From NCBI GenBank assembly GCA_963783105.1, contig CAWAMI010000007.1:62001-126000 (forward strand): 64,000 nt of DNA, in the 5' to 3' direction. The notes beneath the pieces are model-generated. The model did no database searches. It saw only the letters and a list, made by a program, of their open reading frames with translations, and was not told where the DNA came from. A program made the translations under genes and the position numbers. Positions 32,922 to 41,482 of this stretch are shown here, one piece after another. How positions within the stretch are numbered: position 1 is the stretch's first letter; each line of letters opens with the position of its first letter. The stretch comes from JAVEDQ01 sp963783105 (GTDB lineage: Bacteria; Actinomycetota; Actinomycetes; Frankiales; Frankiaceae).

Positions 32922-34109
32922 TCAGGCGGGTTCCTCGATGCCGATCGGTCCCTCGCGCGGACCCTCCTCGGACGCCGGCTGTACGGCCAGCGACGGGAAG
33001 CCGGCCAGCTCGCCCTCCGGCTCCACGTCCCATTCGGGGAACACCAGGTCGCTCTGCAGGTAGACCGCCACCAGGGCGGCCAGGTGCTGCAGCCCCTGGC
33101 TGTGGGTCCGCTCGTGGCCGTGCGTGGCGTCCACGCCGAAGCCGAGCAGGGCCGTGCGGGTGTCGGCGCCGGCCTCGAGCGCGGTGGCGAGGTCCGAGCG
33201 GTAGAAGTCGAAGACGTCCCGGCAGAACGGGACGGCGAACTCGTCGGCGAGCCGGATGAGCTTGCGCGTGAGGTGGTAGTCGAACGGCGCGACCCCGTCG
33301 GCCATCGCGATGCTGACCGCGGTCTCCTTCGACTGCTGCCCGGGCGCAACGACGGCGGCGTCGATCGAGACGATCTCGGCGACCAGCGGGTCGAGTCCGT
33401 GCGTCGCGCCCTGACCGACCTCCTCGGCGGACGTCACGAGCAGGTGCGTGGTGACCGGCACCGGGACGCCGGCGTCGCGCACCGCCTTGAACGCGGCGAG
33501 CGCGGCGGCCACCCCGGCCTTGTCGTCGAGGTGCCGGGCCCGCACGTAGCCGCTGTTCGTCACGTCCGCGGAACTCAGCAGCGCGACGAAGTCCCCGACG
33601 TCGATGCCGAGCTTGCGGAGGTCGGCCGCGGTCTGGACGTCCTCGTCCACCCGGACCTCGACGTGCTCCCACCCGACGCCCTGGGTGTCGACGCCCTGGT
33701 CGTAGCGGTGACCGCTGGCCTTGAGCGGGAGCACGGTGCCGGTCAGGTACTGCTCGAGGTCGTCGGTGAAGATCCGGACCTCGGCGCCTTCGGAGAAGCG
33801 CGCGCTGTGTGTCCCGATCGGGCGGATCTCGAGGCGCCCGTTGTCCTTGAGCGCCTTGACCATGCACCCGATCGTGTCCGTGTGCACGACGACGGCGCGG
33901 TCGGCGCCGCCCCGCGGCGCCTCGAGCGAGGCGTTGATGGAGCCGCGTCGCGTCACGTAGAAGGGCAGCCCCATCTCCTGCAGGCGCTCGCCGACGTACT
34001 GCTGGACGTGGTCGGTGCGCCCCGTCGGGCTCGGGATCTCGAGCAGATCGGCGAGCACGTGGTGCAGGTACTCCATGTCGATCGAAACGGGAACGGGCGC
34101 GGAGGGCAC
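32922..34109 (-). CDS. NAGGN-system M42 family aminopeptidase-like protein
   Basis: The product has 395 residues. It has the M42 di-zinc fold: VVVHTDTIGCMV (His-x-Asp ligand), RARHLDDKAGVAAAL (bridging Asp), VTSAEEVGQGAT (catalytic and ligand Glu pair), VSIDAAV (Asp ligand) and the C-terminal DATHGHERTH (His ligand). The inserted PDZ-like domain (about 85-180) is also family-like. TIGR-defined members occur only in NAGGN operons, probably for turnover or processing of the dipeptide osmolyte. The start is GTG 34109. It lies 69 bases after the synthetase gene on the same strand, so the two are likely cotranscribed. The C-terminal 35 residues (EWDVEPEGELAGFP...) are a polar extension. Confidence 0.9.
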   Translation of the reverse strand: MPSAPVPVSIDMEYLHHVLADLLEIPSPTGRTDHVQQYVGERLQEMGLPFYVTRRGSINASLEAPRGGADRAVVVHTDTIGCMVKALKDNGRLEIRPIGTHSARFSEGAEVRIFTDDLEQYLTGTVLPLKASGHRYDQGVDTQGVGWEHVEVRVDEDVQTAADLRKLGIDVGDFVALLSSADVTNSGYVRARHLDDKAGVAAALAAFKAVRDAGVPVPVTTHLLVTSAEEVGQGATHGLDPLVAEIVSIDAAVVAPGQQSKETAVSIAMADGVAPFDYHLTRKLIRLADEFAVPFCRDVFDFYRSDLATALEAGADTRTALLGFGVDATHGHERTHSQGLQHLAALVAVYLQSDLVFPEWDVEPEGELAGFPSLAVQPASEEGPREGPIGIEEPA

Positions 34110-34178
34110 GGGTCTACTGCTCCAACTGTCGGGAACGCGATGCGCTGAGCGGCGACCACCTGGCGGTGGACCCCTTCA

Positions 34179-35996
34179 CTATGACGCGCCCGCCAGATCC
34201 GTGCCCGCCGCGTGGTCGCCCGGCTTCCAGGGACGGGGGAGCCCGCGGGTGCCGGGGAACAGCAGATCGAGGAACTTCTCCGCCGTGGGCTGCGGTTCGT
34301 GGTTCGCCAGCCCGGGTCTTTCGTTCGCCTCGATGAACACGTACTCCGGCTTCTCCGGGCTCTGGACCATGAGGTCCAGCCCGACCAGCGGGATCGCCAG
34401 CGCCCGGCTGGCCCGTACGCAGGCGTCGGCGAGGTCGGGGTGCAGCACCGGCGTGACGTCGTGGATGGTGCCGCCGGTGTGCAGGTTCGCGGTCCGCCGG
34501 ACCGCCAGCTCCTGTCCGGCCTCGAGCACCTCGTCCATCGCGTGCCCGTTCTCCCGGACGGTCGCCTCGGTCCCCGCGTCCATCGGGATCTTCGACTCGC
34601 CACCGGTCGCCGCGCTGCGTCGCTTGCTCTGCCGCTCGATCAGCTCGCGAATGCTGCGCTTGCCGTCGCCGACGATCGTGGCGGGGCGCCGGATCGCGGC
34701 CGCCACCACCTCGTGGTCGATGACGATGACCCGCAGGTCGTCGCCCTCGACCAGTTCCTCGAGCAGGACGTCGGGGCTGTACTTGCGGGCCTCCGCGACG
34801 GCCTCGCGCAGGGCGTCCTCGTCGGTCACTCCGATGGTGATGCCGGTGCCCTGCTCGCCCCGGGCCGGCTTCACGACGACCCGTCCCACCCGTTCGAGGA
34901 ACGCCACGTCGTGCTCGTCGCCGGTCGCCGCGTGCGCGAACGGAACCCGTAGCCCGGCCGCGGCGAGCACCCGACGGGTGACCCGCTTGTCATCGCAGCG
35001 GCTCATCGCCACGGCCGTCGTCAGCTCCGACAGCGACTCGCGCGTCACCAGGCTGCGTCCGCCGTGGGTCAGCCGGATCTCGCCCCAGCTCGGGTCGATC
35101 ACCTGGACGCTGATGCCCCGGCGGCGCGCCTCGTCCGCGATGATCCGCGCGTACGGGTTGAGCTCGTCGTAGCCGTCCGGTGAGTGGCCGACGAACAACG
35201 GCTCGTTGATCGGGTTCTTCCGCTTCACGCAGAGCACCGGTACCCGGTAGAAGCCGAGCCGCTCGTAGAGCCGGATCGCGCCCTGGTTGTCCGCCAGCAC
35301 GGACAGGTCGATGAACGCCCGTTCCCGCTGCGTGAACCGCTCCACCAGCGCGGCGATCAGCGTGATCCCGGTGCCGGGCGGCGCGAGGTCTCCGTCGACG
35401 GTCAGGCACCACAGGCTGCTGCCGTTGTCCGGATCGGAGAACGACTCGACGTGGTCGACGCCGGTGACGGTGCCGACGACCCGCCCGCTGTGGGTGTCCT
35501 CGGCGACCAGGTGCTCGAACAGCGGCGTGCGCGCGTTGTCGAGCAGCGTCGAGACCGGGGCGGTGACCATCCGGTTCCGCGAGTAGATGTGGTTGACCGT
35601 CTCGGCGTCCGTCTCGTCCCGCAGGTTGCGGACGTTCACTCCGCTGGGCCGCTCGTCCGGCAGCGCCGCCGGCAGGTCGAGCCGGTACGTGTAGGACGGG
35701 TCGAGGAACAGCTCGCCCTGCCGGCGCGCGACGAGGACGTGCGGGTCGGACAGGTACATGAGGATGTCCCGCTCGCCCGCGGCCTCCGCGCGCAGCACGT
35801 CGGCCGCCGCCATCGGGTCGGGGAAGGTCTGCCCGAACACCAGGCGGCCCCACCCGCAGTCGAGGACGACGCCGCCCTCCAGCCGCTCGGCCGGTCTCTG
35901 GATCTCGATCTGGGCCGTGTCCACCGCCGTGGCGACGGCGGACAGGGACATCGGGTCGCCCCCGGGGCCGACCTGCTCGCGGCGCGGCTTAGGCAT
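34179..35996 (-). CDS. ngg: N-acetylglutaminylglutamine synthetase (GNAT + ATP-grasp)
   Basis: The product has 605 residues and two enzyme domains. An acetyltransferase domain (about 100-270) has VRNLRDETDAETVNHIY, the acetyl-CoA region PGTGITLIAALVERF and DNQGAIRLYERLGFYRV. An ATP-grasp ligase (about 330-590) has GRVVVKPARGEQGTGITIGV, the VLLEELVEGDDLRVIVI signature and YVFIEANERPGLANHEP, in which Glu and Asn bind magnesium. The first domain acetylates glutamine and the second joins it to a second glutamine, giving NAGG. Both ATG 35996 and ATG 35951 are possible; the former is used. A short transcription unit with the M42 gene is likely, and salt induction is expected from the pathway but no site was identified. 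Confidence 0.93.
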   Translation of the reverse strand: MPKPRREQVGPGGDPMSLSAVATAVDTAQIEIQRPAERLEGGVVLDCGWGRLVFGQTFPDPMAAADVLRAEAAGERDILMYLSDPHVLVARRQGELFLDPSYTYRLDLPAALPDERPSGVNVRNLRDETDAETVNHIYSRNRMVTAPVSTLLDNARTPLFEHLVAEDTHSGRVVGTVTGVDHVESFSDPDNGSSLWCLTVDGDLAPPGTGITLIAALVERFTQRERAFIDLSVLADNQGAIRLYERLGFYRVPVLCVKRKNPINEPLFVGHSPDGYDELNPYARIIADEARRRGISVQVIDPSWGEIRLTHGGRSLVTRESLSELTTAVAMSRCDDKRVTRRVLAAAGLRVPFAHAATGDEHDVAFLERVGRVVVKPARGEQGTGITIGVTDEDALREAVAEARKYSPDVLLEELVEGDDLRVIVIDHEVVAAAIRRPATIVGDGKRSIRELIERQSKRRSAATGGESKIPMDAGTEATVRENGHAMDEVLEAGQELAVRRTANLHTGGTIHDVTPVLHPDLADACVRASRALAIPLVGLDLMVQSPEKPEYVFIEANERPGLANHEPQPTAEKFLDLLFPGTRGLPRPWKPGDHAAGTDLAGAS

Positions 35997-36169
35997 GCCG
36001 CGCCTCGCTCAGACCGTTCGAGCCCCGGCTGTTCGGTGGGGGCTGGGACCGTCGCACAGCGGTGCGCTCCTCCCGGGCGGGGGTGGGTGGGCGGTTCCTG
36101 CTGCCCATCCACCCTAGTCCTCCGGTGTCTCCGTTCGGTTTCGCCGAGCCATCCCGGCGAGCCTCGTGG

Positions 36170-37264
36170 TCACGGCAGGAACAGGCTGGAATCGCCGAAT
36201 TCGTGCCAGAGGTAGCGCCGCTCCACGGCCGCGGCGTAGGCGGCGTCCACCAACAGCGGCCCCGCGACCGCCTGCAGCAGCCGGAGGTGACTCGCCTCCG
36301 GAGCGTGCAGGCCGGTGACGAGCCCGGTGACGACGCGGGCCGGCCGGTCCGGGCCGAGCACGAGATCCGTCTCGCCGGAGGCGGCGGTCACCGTTCCCGC
36401 CTCGTCCGCTGCACTCTCGAGCGCGCGCACCACCGTCGTCCCGACCGCGACCACGCGCCGACCGGCGCCCCGGGCGCTGCGTACCAGGCGCGCCGTGTCG
36501 CCGGGGACCTCGAAGCGCTCCGGCAGCGGCGGCTCGCCGATCTCCGGACTCGAGACGCCGGCGTGCAGCACGATCGGCGCAACAGTGACGCCGCGCGCCA
36601 TCAGCGCGACCAACAGGTCTGTCGTGAAGGGACGTCCCGCGCTCGCCATCTCCGCGCTGCCCGGCTGGCGGGCGTAGACCGTCTGGTACGCGGCGAGCGC
36701 CGGGTGGTGGGCGAGGTAGGCGTAACCGATGGGCCGGCCGGCGCCGGCGAGGTAGCTCGGTAGGTCGGTCGCCGGCGTGACGACGGCGCGGCGGAGCCGG
36801 GCCCGCACCGAGTCCCGTTCGGGGTAGCCGTCCCGCAGCACGAGACGACGCCCCTGCGGAAGCAGGATGGCGGTGCCCGGCCGGCGATCGCGGTCCGGAC
36901 CGGTGGCGTCCGGCCTGCGGATCTCGACCAGCCACTCGGTCGGCGACACCGCGGCGCTGACGTGCACGACCGTCGCGCCCCCGTCCTCGAACCGGGCGTC
37001 GAGGGCCGCGGGCAGCGTCGCCGAGGTGTTGACCACGAGCAGGTCGCCGGGGGCGAGCTCGTCGTGCAGGTCGGCGAACCGCCGGTGCCGGACGCCGTCC
37101 GGGCGCGCGACGAGCAGGCGCACGTGGTCACGCCGCAGCCCGCGATCCTCGGGCGGAGCGGTCGCCTCGCCGCCGCGCGGGATGGAGAAGCGCGGCAGGT
37201 CGGGCAGCGGCGGCGGCTCGGGCAATTCCGGGGCCGCTCCCGATCCCGCGCGGGCCGCGCTCAC
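36170..37264 (-). CDS. QueA-like S-adenosylmethionine:tRNA ribosyltransferase-isomerase family protein
   Basis: The product has 364 residues. Family signatures are visible: DDLLVVN-type LAPGDLLVVNTSATLPA, the RRAVVTPATDLPSYL loop, SAGRPFTTDLLVALMARGVTVAPIVLHAGVSSP and TTVVRALESAA near the end, and LVTGLHAPEASHLRLLQAVAG. True QueA transfers ribose from SAM to 7-aminomethyl-7-deazaguanine in tRNA. Here no queuosine gene (tgt, queC, D, E, F or G) is present, and the neighbours are an SDR and soxR, so another role is possible. The start is GTG 37264, overlapping the SDR stop by four bases (GTGA). That tight coupling suggests the two work together. The N-terminus has a 40-residue Pro/Gly-rich extension. 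Confidence 0.8.
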   Translation of the reverse strand: MSAARAGSGAAPELPEPPPLPDLPRFSIPRGGEATAPPEDRGLRRDHVRLLVARPDGVRHRRFADLHDELAPGDLLVVNTSATLPAALDARFEDGGATVVHVSAAVSPTEWLVEIRRPDATGPDRDRRPGTAILLPQGRRLVLRDGYPERDSVRARLRRAVVTPATDLPSYLAGAGRPIGYAYLAHHPALAAYQTVYARQPGSAEMASAGRPFTTDLLVALMARGVTVAPIVLHAGVSSPEIGEPPLPERFEVPGDTARLVRSARGAGRRVVAVGTTVVRALESAADEAGTVTAASGETDLVLGPDRPARVVTGLVTGLHAPEASHLRLLQAVAGPLLVDAAYAAAVERRYLWHEFGDSSLFLP

Positions 37265-38073
37265 GCCGGGACCGCCACGCGCAGGTCGTCCACCGTGTAG
37301 CGGCCTGCCGGCAGGGGCTCGTCGACGAGGCGGAGCAGCGCGGGCACGACGGTCGCGGGGTCGGGTCGCGAGGCGAGCTCGTCGCCCTGGAACGCGAGCG
37401 CGGCGAGGTCGGTGTTCATGTCGCCCGGGTCGAAGGAACTCGCGACGATCCCGGGATTCTCCACCGCGAGGACGGCCGTCAGCTGGTCCAGCGCCGCCTT
37501 CGCCGCCCCGTAGGCGCCCCACCCCTCGTAGGCCTCGACGGCGGCATCGGAGGAGATGCTGATCAGCCGCCCGGAGCGGCGGCGCAGCAGTGGCAACGCG
37601 GCCTGGGTCAGCGCCAGGGGCGCGAGCGTGTGCACCGCCAGGACCTCCTCGAGGTCGTCCAGCGGCTGCTCGGCGAGAGCTGGCAGCGGGATGGTGCCGA
37701 GGGTGCTGGCGTTGTGCACCAGGAGGTCGAGCCCGCCGGCCGAGCCGGCCGCCGCGGCTTCGGTGGCCTCGATCAGCCGTCGGCGGTGCGCGGGGTCCCG
37801 GATGTCGCCGGGGACCGCGGTGACGAAGTGCGGTCGGGGCAGGCCGTCGACGGCCCGCGCGAGCCGTGCCGGGTCGCGCCCGTCGGTGACCACGCGCCAG
37901 CCGCGGGAGACCAGTTCGGTCACCAGGGCGAGCCCGAGTCCCCGGCTGCCGCCGGTCACGAGGGCGAGCGGGGGCTGGGGCGTCGGGGGCTGGGGCGTCG
38001 GGGTCTGGGGCGTCGGGGGCTGGGGCGTCGGGGTCTGGGGCGTCGGAGTCGGTGCTGTCGGTGTCGAGGGCAT
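37261..38073 (-). CDS. short-chain dehydrogenase/reductase with Pro/Thr/Gln repeat at the N-terminus
   Basis: The product has 270 residues. A classical SDR Rossmann fold begins at LALVTGGSRGLGLALV (TGxxxGxG motif) and has DLLVHNAST (NNAG-like). The active-site Ser is in RLISISSDAAVEAY, and YGAAK supplies the YxxxK catalytic pair. Before it stands a repeated PTPQT/PTPQP stretch encoded by 15-base tandem repeats (37971-38045), which looks like an expanded, disordered tail. ATG 38073 is used because it follows the regulated promoter; a start beyond the repeat would leave no codon to begin the Rossmann strand. It is the first gene of a two-gene operon with the QueA-like gene, divergent from soxR across a SoxR-type palindrome. 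Confidence 0.9.
   Translation of the reverse strand: MPSTPTAPTPTPQTPTPQPPTPQTPTPQPPTPQPPLALVTGGSRGLGLALVTELVSRGWRVVTDGRDPARLARAVDGLPRPHFVTAVPGDIRDPAHRRRLIEATEAAAAGSAGGLDLLVHNASTLGTIPLPALAEQPLDDLEEVLAVHTLAPLALTQAALPLLRRRSGRLISISSDAAVEAYEGWGAYGAAKAALDQLTAVLAVENPGIVASSFDPGDMNTDLAALAFQGDELASRPDPATVVPALLRLVDEPLPAGRYTVDDLRVAVPA
37971..38045 (-). repeat. 15-bp tandem repeat array at the SDR 5' end (five copies)
   Basis: Five consecutive 15-base units (37971-37985, 37986-38000, 38001-38015, 38016-38030 and 38031-38045) alternate GGGGCTGGGGCGTCG and GGGTCTGGGGCGTCG. A degenerate sixth follows to 38060. They encode PTPQP/PTPQT on the minus strand. The unit is in frame, so copy-number change alters only tail length. 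Confidence 0.95.
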
Positions 38074-38089
38074 GCGCGTACTCTGCAAG

Positions 38090-38105
38090 TTGAAGTCAAC
38101 TTCAA
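38090..38105. promoter_or_regulatory. SoxR-type palindromic operator between SDR and soxR
   Basis: TTGAAGT-CA-ACTTCAA has perfect 7-base arms, 17 bases before both start codons. It sits between a minus-strand TTGACT (38110-38105) and a -10-like region about 19 bases on, the overlong spacing used by MerR/SoxR activators. The SDR-QueA promoter is therefore the likely SoxR target. Confidence 0.75.
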
Positions 38106-38122
38106 GTCAAGCGGGAGCGAGG

Positions 38123-38602
38123 GTGCACGTGCGGTCCGACGACCTGCTGCCGATCGGGGAGGTCGCTCACCGCTCCGGCTTCGCGACCTCGGCCCTGCGG
38201 TTCTACGAGCGGCAGGGGCTGATCGCGGCCGAGCGGTCCTCCGGCGGGCAGCGCCGCTACGCCCGCAGCGTCCTGCGGCGGCTGGCCTTCGTCCGCGCGG
38301 CGCAGAACGTGGGTCTCTCGCTCGACGAGATCGCGGCGGCGCTGGAGACGCTCCCGGCCTCCGGTACGCCGACCCGGGCGGACTGGGCGCGCCTGTCCCG
38401 GGACTGGCGGCAGCGGCTCGACGAGCAGATCGCCGGGCTGACCGCGCTCCGCGACGGGCTGACGTCGTGCATCGGCTGCGGCTGCCTGTCGTTGCGGCGT
38501 TGTGCGCTGTCCAACGCCGGCGATCGAGCGGGCGAGGACGGCCCCGGGGCCCGCTACCTGCCGCCCTCGTTGCGGCGCCTGCCGGGAACCGCCGCGCGCT
38601 GA
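38123..38602 (+). CDS. soxR: SoxR redox-sensitive transcriptional activator
   Basis: The product has 159 residues. The MerR-type DNA-binding head is GEVAHRSGFATSALRFYERQGLI, followed by QRRYARSVLRRLAFV and a dimerisation helix. A Cys cluster at positions 116, 119, 121 and 127 (CIGCGC...C) holds the [2Fe-2S] centre that senses redox-cycling compounds. The cysteine spacing (x2, x1, x5) is exactly that of SoxR. GGGAG five bases before GTG 38123 supports this start; GTG 38129 is an alternative. The gene diverges from the SDR-QueA operon, and the operator lies between them. The 3' end overlaps the convergent transglutaminase gene by 49 bases. Confidence 0.95.
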   Translation: MHVRSDDLLPIGEVAHRSGFATSALRFYERQGLIAAERSSGGQRRYARSVLRRLAFVRAAQNVGLSLDEIAAALETLPASGTPTRADWARLSRDWRQRLDEQIAGLTALRDGLTSCIGCGCLSLRRCALSNAGDRAGEDGPGARYLPPSLRRLPGTAAR

Positions 38603-40503
38603 GCTCGCCTCCGTCGGGCCGCGAGCACGGCGGCCGCGGCGCGACGCTCGGGGACGCCGGGTGCTCGATGTGCGTAGCGCGTCCGCTCGGCCACTGCCAG
38701 CGCGGCGGCCTCCGGGGGATCGAGGCCGACGCGCCCGGCGAACTCGCGGAGCGTCTCGTCCGGCCGTCGCCGGTCGGGGCCCAGCCGTCGGTCGAGCACC
38801 CGGAGAGCCCGGTCGAGCGGGTCGAGCGCCGCGTCCCGGCGCCGCCGCCGGGAGAGCGCCACCGCGAGGCCGGTCCCCACGCCGGCGACGAGCCCGAGCA
38901 GGGCGAACGCCACGGCCCCGAAGCCGTGCTCGGACAGCCAGGACCACCAGGCCGGCCGGGAATCGGCGGACAACCGCGTCCCGCCCGTGGGATCGACGTC
39001 GACCCAGCCGCGGCCGTCGAACTCGACCTCGATCCACGCGTGCGCGTCCTCGCCGCGCAACAGGCGTCCGCCGTCGCTCGTCGTCCCGGCCGCGTAGCCG
39101 ACCACCAGCCGCGCCGGCACGCCGGCGGCGCGGAGCAGCACCGCCGCGGCGGAGGCGAACTGCTCGCAGAACCCCTCCCGCGTCTCGAACAGGAAGTCGT
39201 CGACCGCGTCCTCGCCCCTGGCGGGGGCCGGGCTGTCCAGGCGGTAGGTGTAGTTCTCCCGCAGGTAGCGGACGACCGCCTCGACGGCCGCCGCCCGGGT
39301 CGGCGCGCCCGCGGTGAGACGCATCGCGAGGTCGACCACGCGTCCGGGGAGCGGCGGTAGCTGGAGCGCGCTCTGGTCGGACGTCGGCTCGAGCAGGTCG
39401 GTCGGGTCGTGCCGGTCGAACTCGGCGGCCCGGCTCGTCACCGTGTAGGTGCCGAGCGGCATCCGCCAGGCGCCGCCGTAGCCGACCGACGAGCCGACGA
39501 ACGGCTCGATCGTGCTCGGGCGGCCGGGGGCGAGCAGCAGGCGTGCCCGGCGGTCGAGCAGGGTCACCCGGTCCGAGCGTTGCCGCCCCGCGCCGACCGA
39601 GCGTGCGTCGGTGGTCGTCTCCGCCGTCGGCTCGGCTCGCCAGTACCGGCCCGAGTAGTCGGTCAGCACGGTCGAGCGCCACAGGAGCGCGTCGGAGGTC
39701 GCGACCCGGGCGACGGGCGTCTTGGGCAGCCTGCCGCGCTGCTCGAGGTCCATCACCCCGGAGTCGGGGTCGAGGCGGTCGGTCGGCTGTCCGCTCGCGG
39801 CCGAGCGGGCCGAGTCGGGCGAGCCGCCGCCGGAGCCGCCTGCTGGGGTGCGCGGAGTGAGCTCCACGTTGCGGGCCATCAGGGCGGCGACCAGTCCCAC
39901 GACCATCAGGAGGGCAACCCCCGGCACCAGCCCCGCCCGCAGCGACAGGGGTGGGACGGGCGCCGATCCGGCGGCGGCGGACGCCCGCAGCCGGTCCCGT
40001 TCGAGCAGCGCGAGCAGGGCCGCCGCCGCGCCGACGAACAGCAGGCCGGGAAGGGTGACCGCACTTGCCGCCCCGCTCGCGGCCAGGCCCGCCGTGGACG
40101 CGGCCAGCGCCAGCCGCGTCAGCAGGTCGCGCCGGGAGGCACCGGCCAGCGGCAGGACAACGAGGGTGCCGGCCGCGAGGCGGGCGCCGGCTGAGCGCAC
40201 GAGCTCGGCGTCGCCGTTCGCGGACAACAGCGCGGGAACCGCCGGTCCGGCGCAGAGCAGCAGCGCGATCGGCAGGACGTAGGTCCGCAGCGTCGCCTCG
40301 GTGCGGGGGCTGCGCCGTTCGTTCAGCAACTCCGCGAGAGCCGTGGCGACGACGGCGAAGGGCACGAGTTCAGGGCGCAGACCGCCGCCGGCGGACAGGC
40401 AGGCGAGCGCGGTCGCCGCGACCGCGACGGCCGCCACCCGGGTGGCGGCCGAGCTCACGACGGAGCCCCTGGCGGAGGCCGACGGGGTGGACGAGAGCCT
40501 CAT
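38554..40503 (-). CDS. transglutaminase-like TgpA family membrane protein
   Basis: The product has 649 residues. The N-terminal DUF3488 membrane domain has five or six helices (to about 215). The exported transglutaminase-like domain (about 350-500) has the Cys of REGFCEQFASAAAVLLRAAGVPARLVVGY, the His of GEDAHAWIEVEFDGRG and the Asp of WVDVDPTG, the papain-like triad. A last membrane helix (FGAVAFALLGLVAGVGTGLAVAL) and a cytoplasmic DUF4129-like tail (DRALRVLDRRLGPDRRRPDETLREFAGRVGL) complete it. TgpA-type proteins travel with DUF58 and MoxR; their substrate is unknown. ATG 40503 overlaps the DUF58 stop by four bases (ATGA). Its 3' end overlaps soxR on the other strand. Confidence 0.92.
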   Translation of the reverse strand: MRLSSTPSASARGSVVSSAATRVAAVAVAATALACLSAGGGLRPELVPFAVVATALAELLNERRSPRTEATLRTYVLPIALLLCAGPAVPALLSANGDAELVRSAGARLAAGTLVVLPLAGASRRDLLTRLALAASTAGLAASGAASAVTLPGLLFVGAAAALLALLERDRLRASAAAGSAPVPPLSLRAGLVPGVALLMVVGLVAALMARNVELTPRTPAGGSGGGSPDSARSAASGQPTDRLDPDSGVMDLEQRGRLPKTPVARVATSDALLWRSTVLTDYSGRYWRAEPTAETTTDARSVGAGRQRSDRVTLLDRRARLLLAPGRPSTIEPFVGSSVGYGGAWRMPLGTYTVTSRAAEFDRHDPTDLLEPTSDQSALQLPPLPGRVVDLAMRLTAGAPTRAAAVEAVVRYLRENYTYRLDSPAPARGEDAVDDFLFETREGFCEQFASAAAVLLRAAGVPARLVVGYAAGTTSDGGRLLRGEDAHAWIEVEFDGRGWVDVDPTGGTRLSADSRPAWWSWLSEHGFGAVAFALLGLVAGVGTGLAVALSRRRRRDAALDPLDRALRVLDRRLGPDRRRPDETLREFAGRVGLDPPEAAALAVAERTRYAHRAPGVPERRAAAAVLAARRRRAQRAAVPGRRRNEGGR

Positions 40504-41480
40504 TGTCGGGTGACCCGACCCTCGGCATCGACCGTCAGCGTCCTGCCCGGAGCGGCTGGTGTCGCCTCCGGGGAAGTGCCTGCGGCGACGAGGACGTCAC
40601 AGCTCGTCGGCGGCTGGGTCGGCAGCGCCGTCAGGGCCGCGAAGAGGTCGAGCAGCTGCTCGACCCGGCCGACCCGCACGGCGCGCGTACCCAGCAGGAC
40701 GATGACCGTCCGGCCCTCGGTGAGGGCGTCGCATGCCAGCGCCGCGGTCACCTCGAGCGCCCGCTCGCCGGCCGGCTCCGGACCGCCGATCAGGCCCAAC
40801 GAGAATTCCCTCGGCTTCCGCGGCTTCCATTCGCGGGACAGCAGTGTCGAGCCCGGACCCGTGCCGCGCCGGGCCGACGCCCGCCAGGCGATGGCCGACG
40901 GCCGCTCGCCCCGCCGCCACGGCCGGAGCCCGGCGAGCTCGTCCTCGTCGCCGGCTCCGATCGCGTCGGGCAAGGGCGGGGCGAGCACCGCGCGGGGGCC
41001 GATCAGCAGCTGGGTGGCGCCGACCACGTCCATCCGTCGTCGGCACAGGCCGAAGGCGTCCGTCAGCTGGACGGCGAGGGTCGCGCGCGGCACGACGGCG
41101 CGGGCGGCGGGCTCGTCGCGGAGGTCCCACGCCGTCGTCTCCCCGGCAAAGAGAGGGGGGAGCACCGCGCCGACCGGCCCGAAGCCGGGCCGTGTGCAGA
41201 TCACCTGCAGCGGCGGAAGGCGACGCCGCCCGGCGTTGCGGACGGTCAGACGCATCGGCACCGGGGCCCCGACCCGGCCGCGGGGTGGGGCGTCCACGTG
41301 CAGCTCGAGACGTCCCCACGGCAGGGCGAGCAGCGACGCCCACGGCAGGATCGTGAGGAAGCAGCCCGCGAGCAGCAGCCACCGCCCGGCGGTCAGGACC
41401 GCCAGCCCATTGATCACCAGGCCGGCGGCGAACACCCGGAGGCCGAGCGGCGTCAGCCACCGCCCGCTCTGCGCCTGCAC
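40500..41480 (-). CDS. DUF58 domain protein
   Basis: The product has 326 residues. Two N-terminal membrane helices (GLRVFAAGLVINGLAVLTAG and LLLAGCFLTILPWASLLALPWG) precede a beta-rich part. The DUF58 signature GDEDELAGLRPWRRGERPSAIAWRASARRG comes next, with a vWA-like C-terminus. DUF58 proteins act with MoxR ATPases, probably in chaperone-type assembly of metal-binding or exported proteins; the role here is inferred from the operon. The start is GTG 41480, two bases after the moxR stop, and its own stop overlaps the transglutaminase start. The 3-gene order moxR-DUF58-tgpA is a common actinobacterial arrangement. No membrane anchor is seen after the second helix. Confidence 0.9.
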   Translation of the reverse strand: MQAQSGRWLTPLGLRVFAAGLVINGLAVLTAGRWLLLAGCFLTILPWASLLALPWGRLELHVDAPPRGRVGAPVPMRLTVRNAGRRRLPPLQVICTRPGFGPVGAVLPPLFAGETTAWDLRDEPAARAVVPRATLAVQLTDAFGLCRRRMDVVGATQLLIGPRAVLAPPLPDAIGAGDEDELAGLRPWRRGERPSAIAWRASARRGTGPGSTLLSREWKPRKPREFSLGLIGGPEPAGERALEVTAALACDALTEGRTVIVLLGTRAVRVGRVEQLLDLFAALTALPTQPPTSCDVLVAAGTSPEATPAAPGRTLTVDAEGRVTRQ

Positions 41481-41482
41481 GC

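Noticed and set aside
36170..37264. Straight annotation as queuosine biosynthesis queA
   Set aside because: No other queuosine gene is in the window, and the operon partners and operator point to redox control, so only the family name is given.
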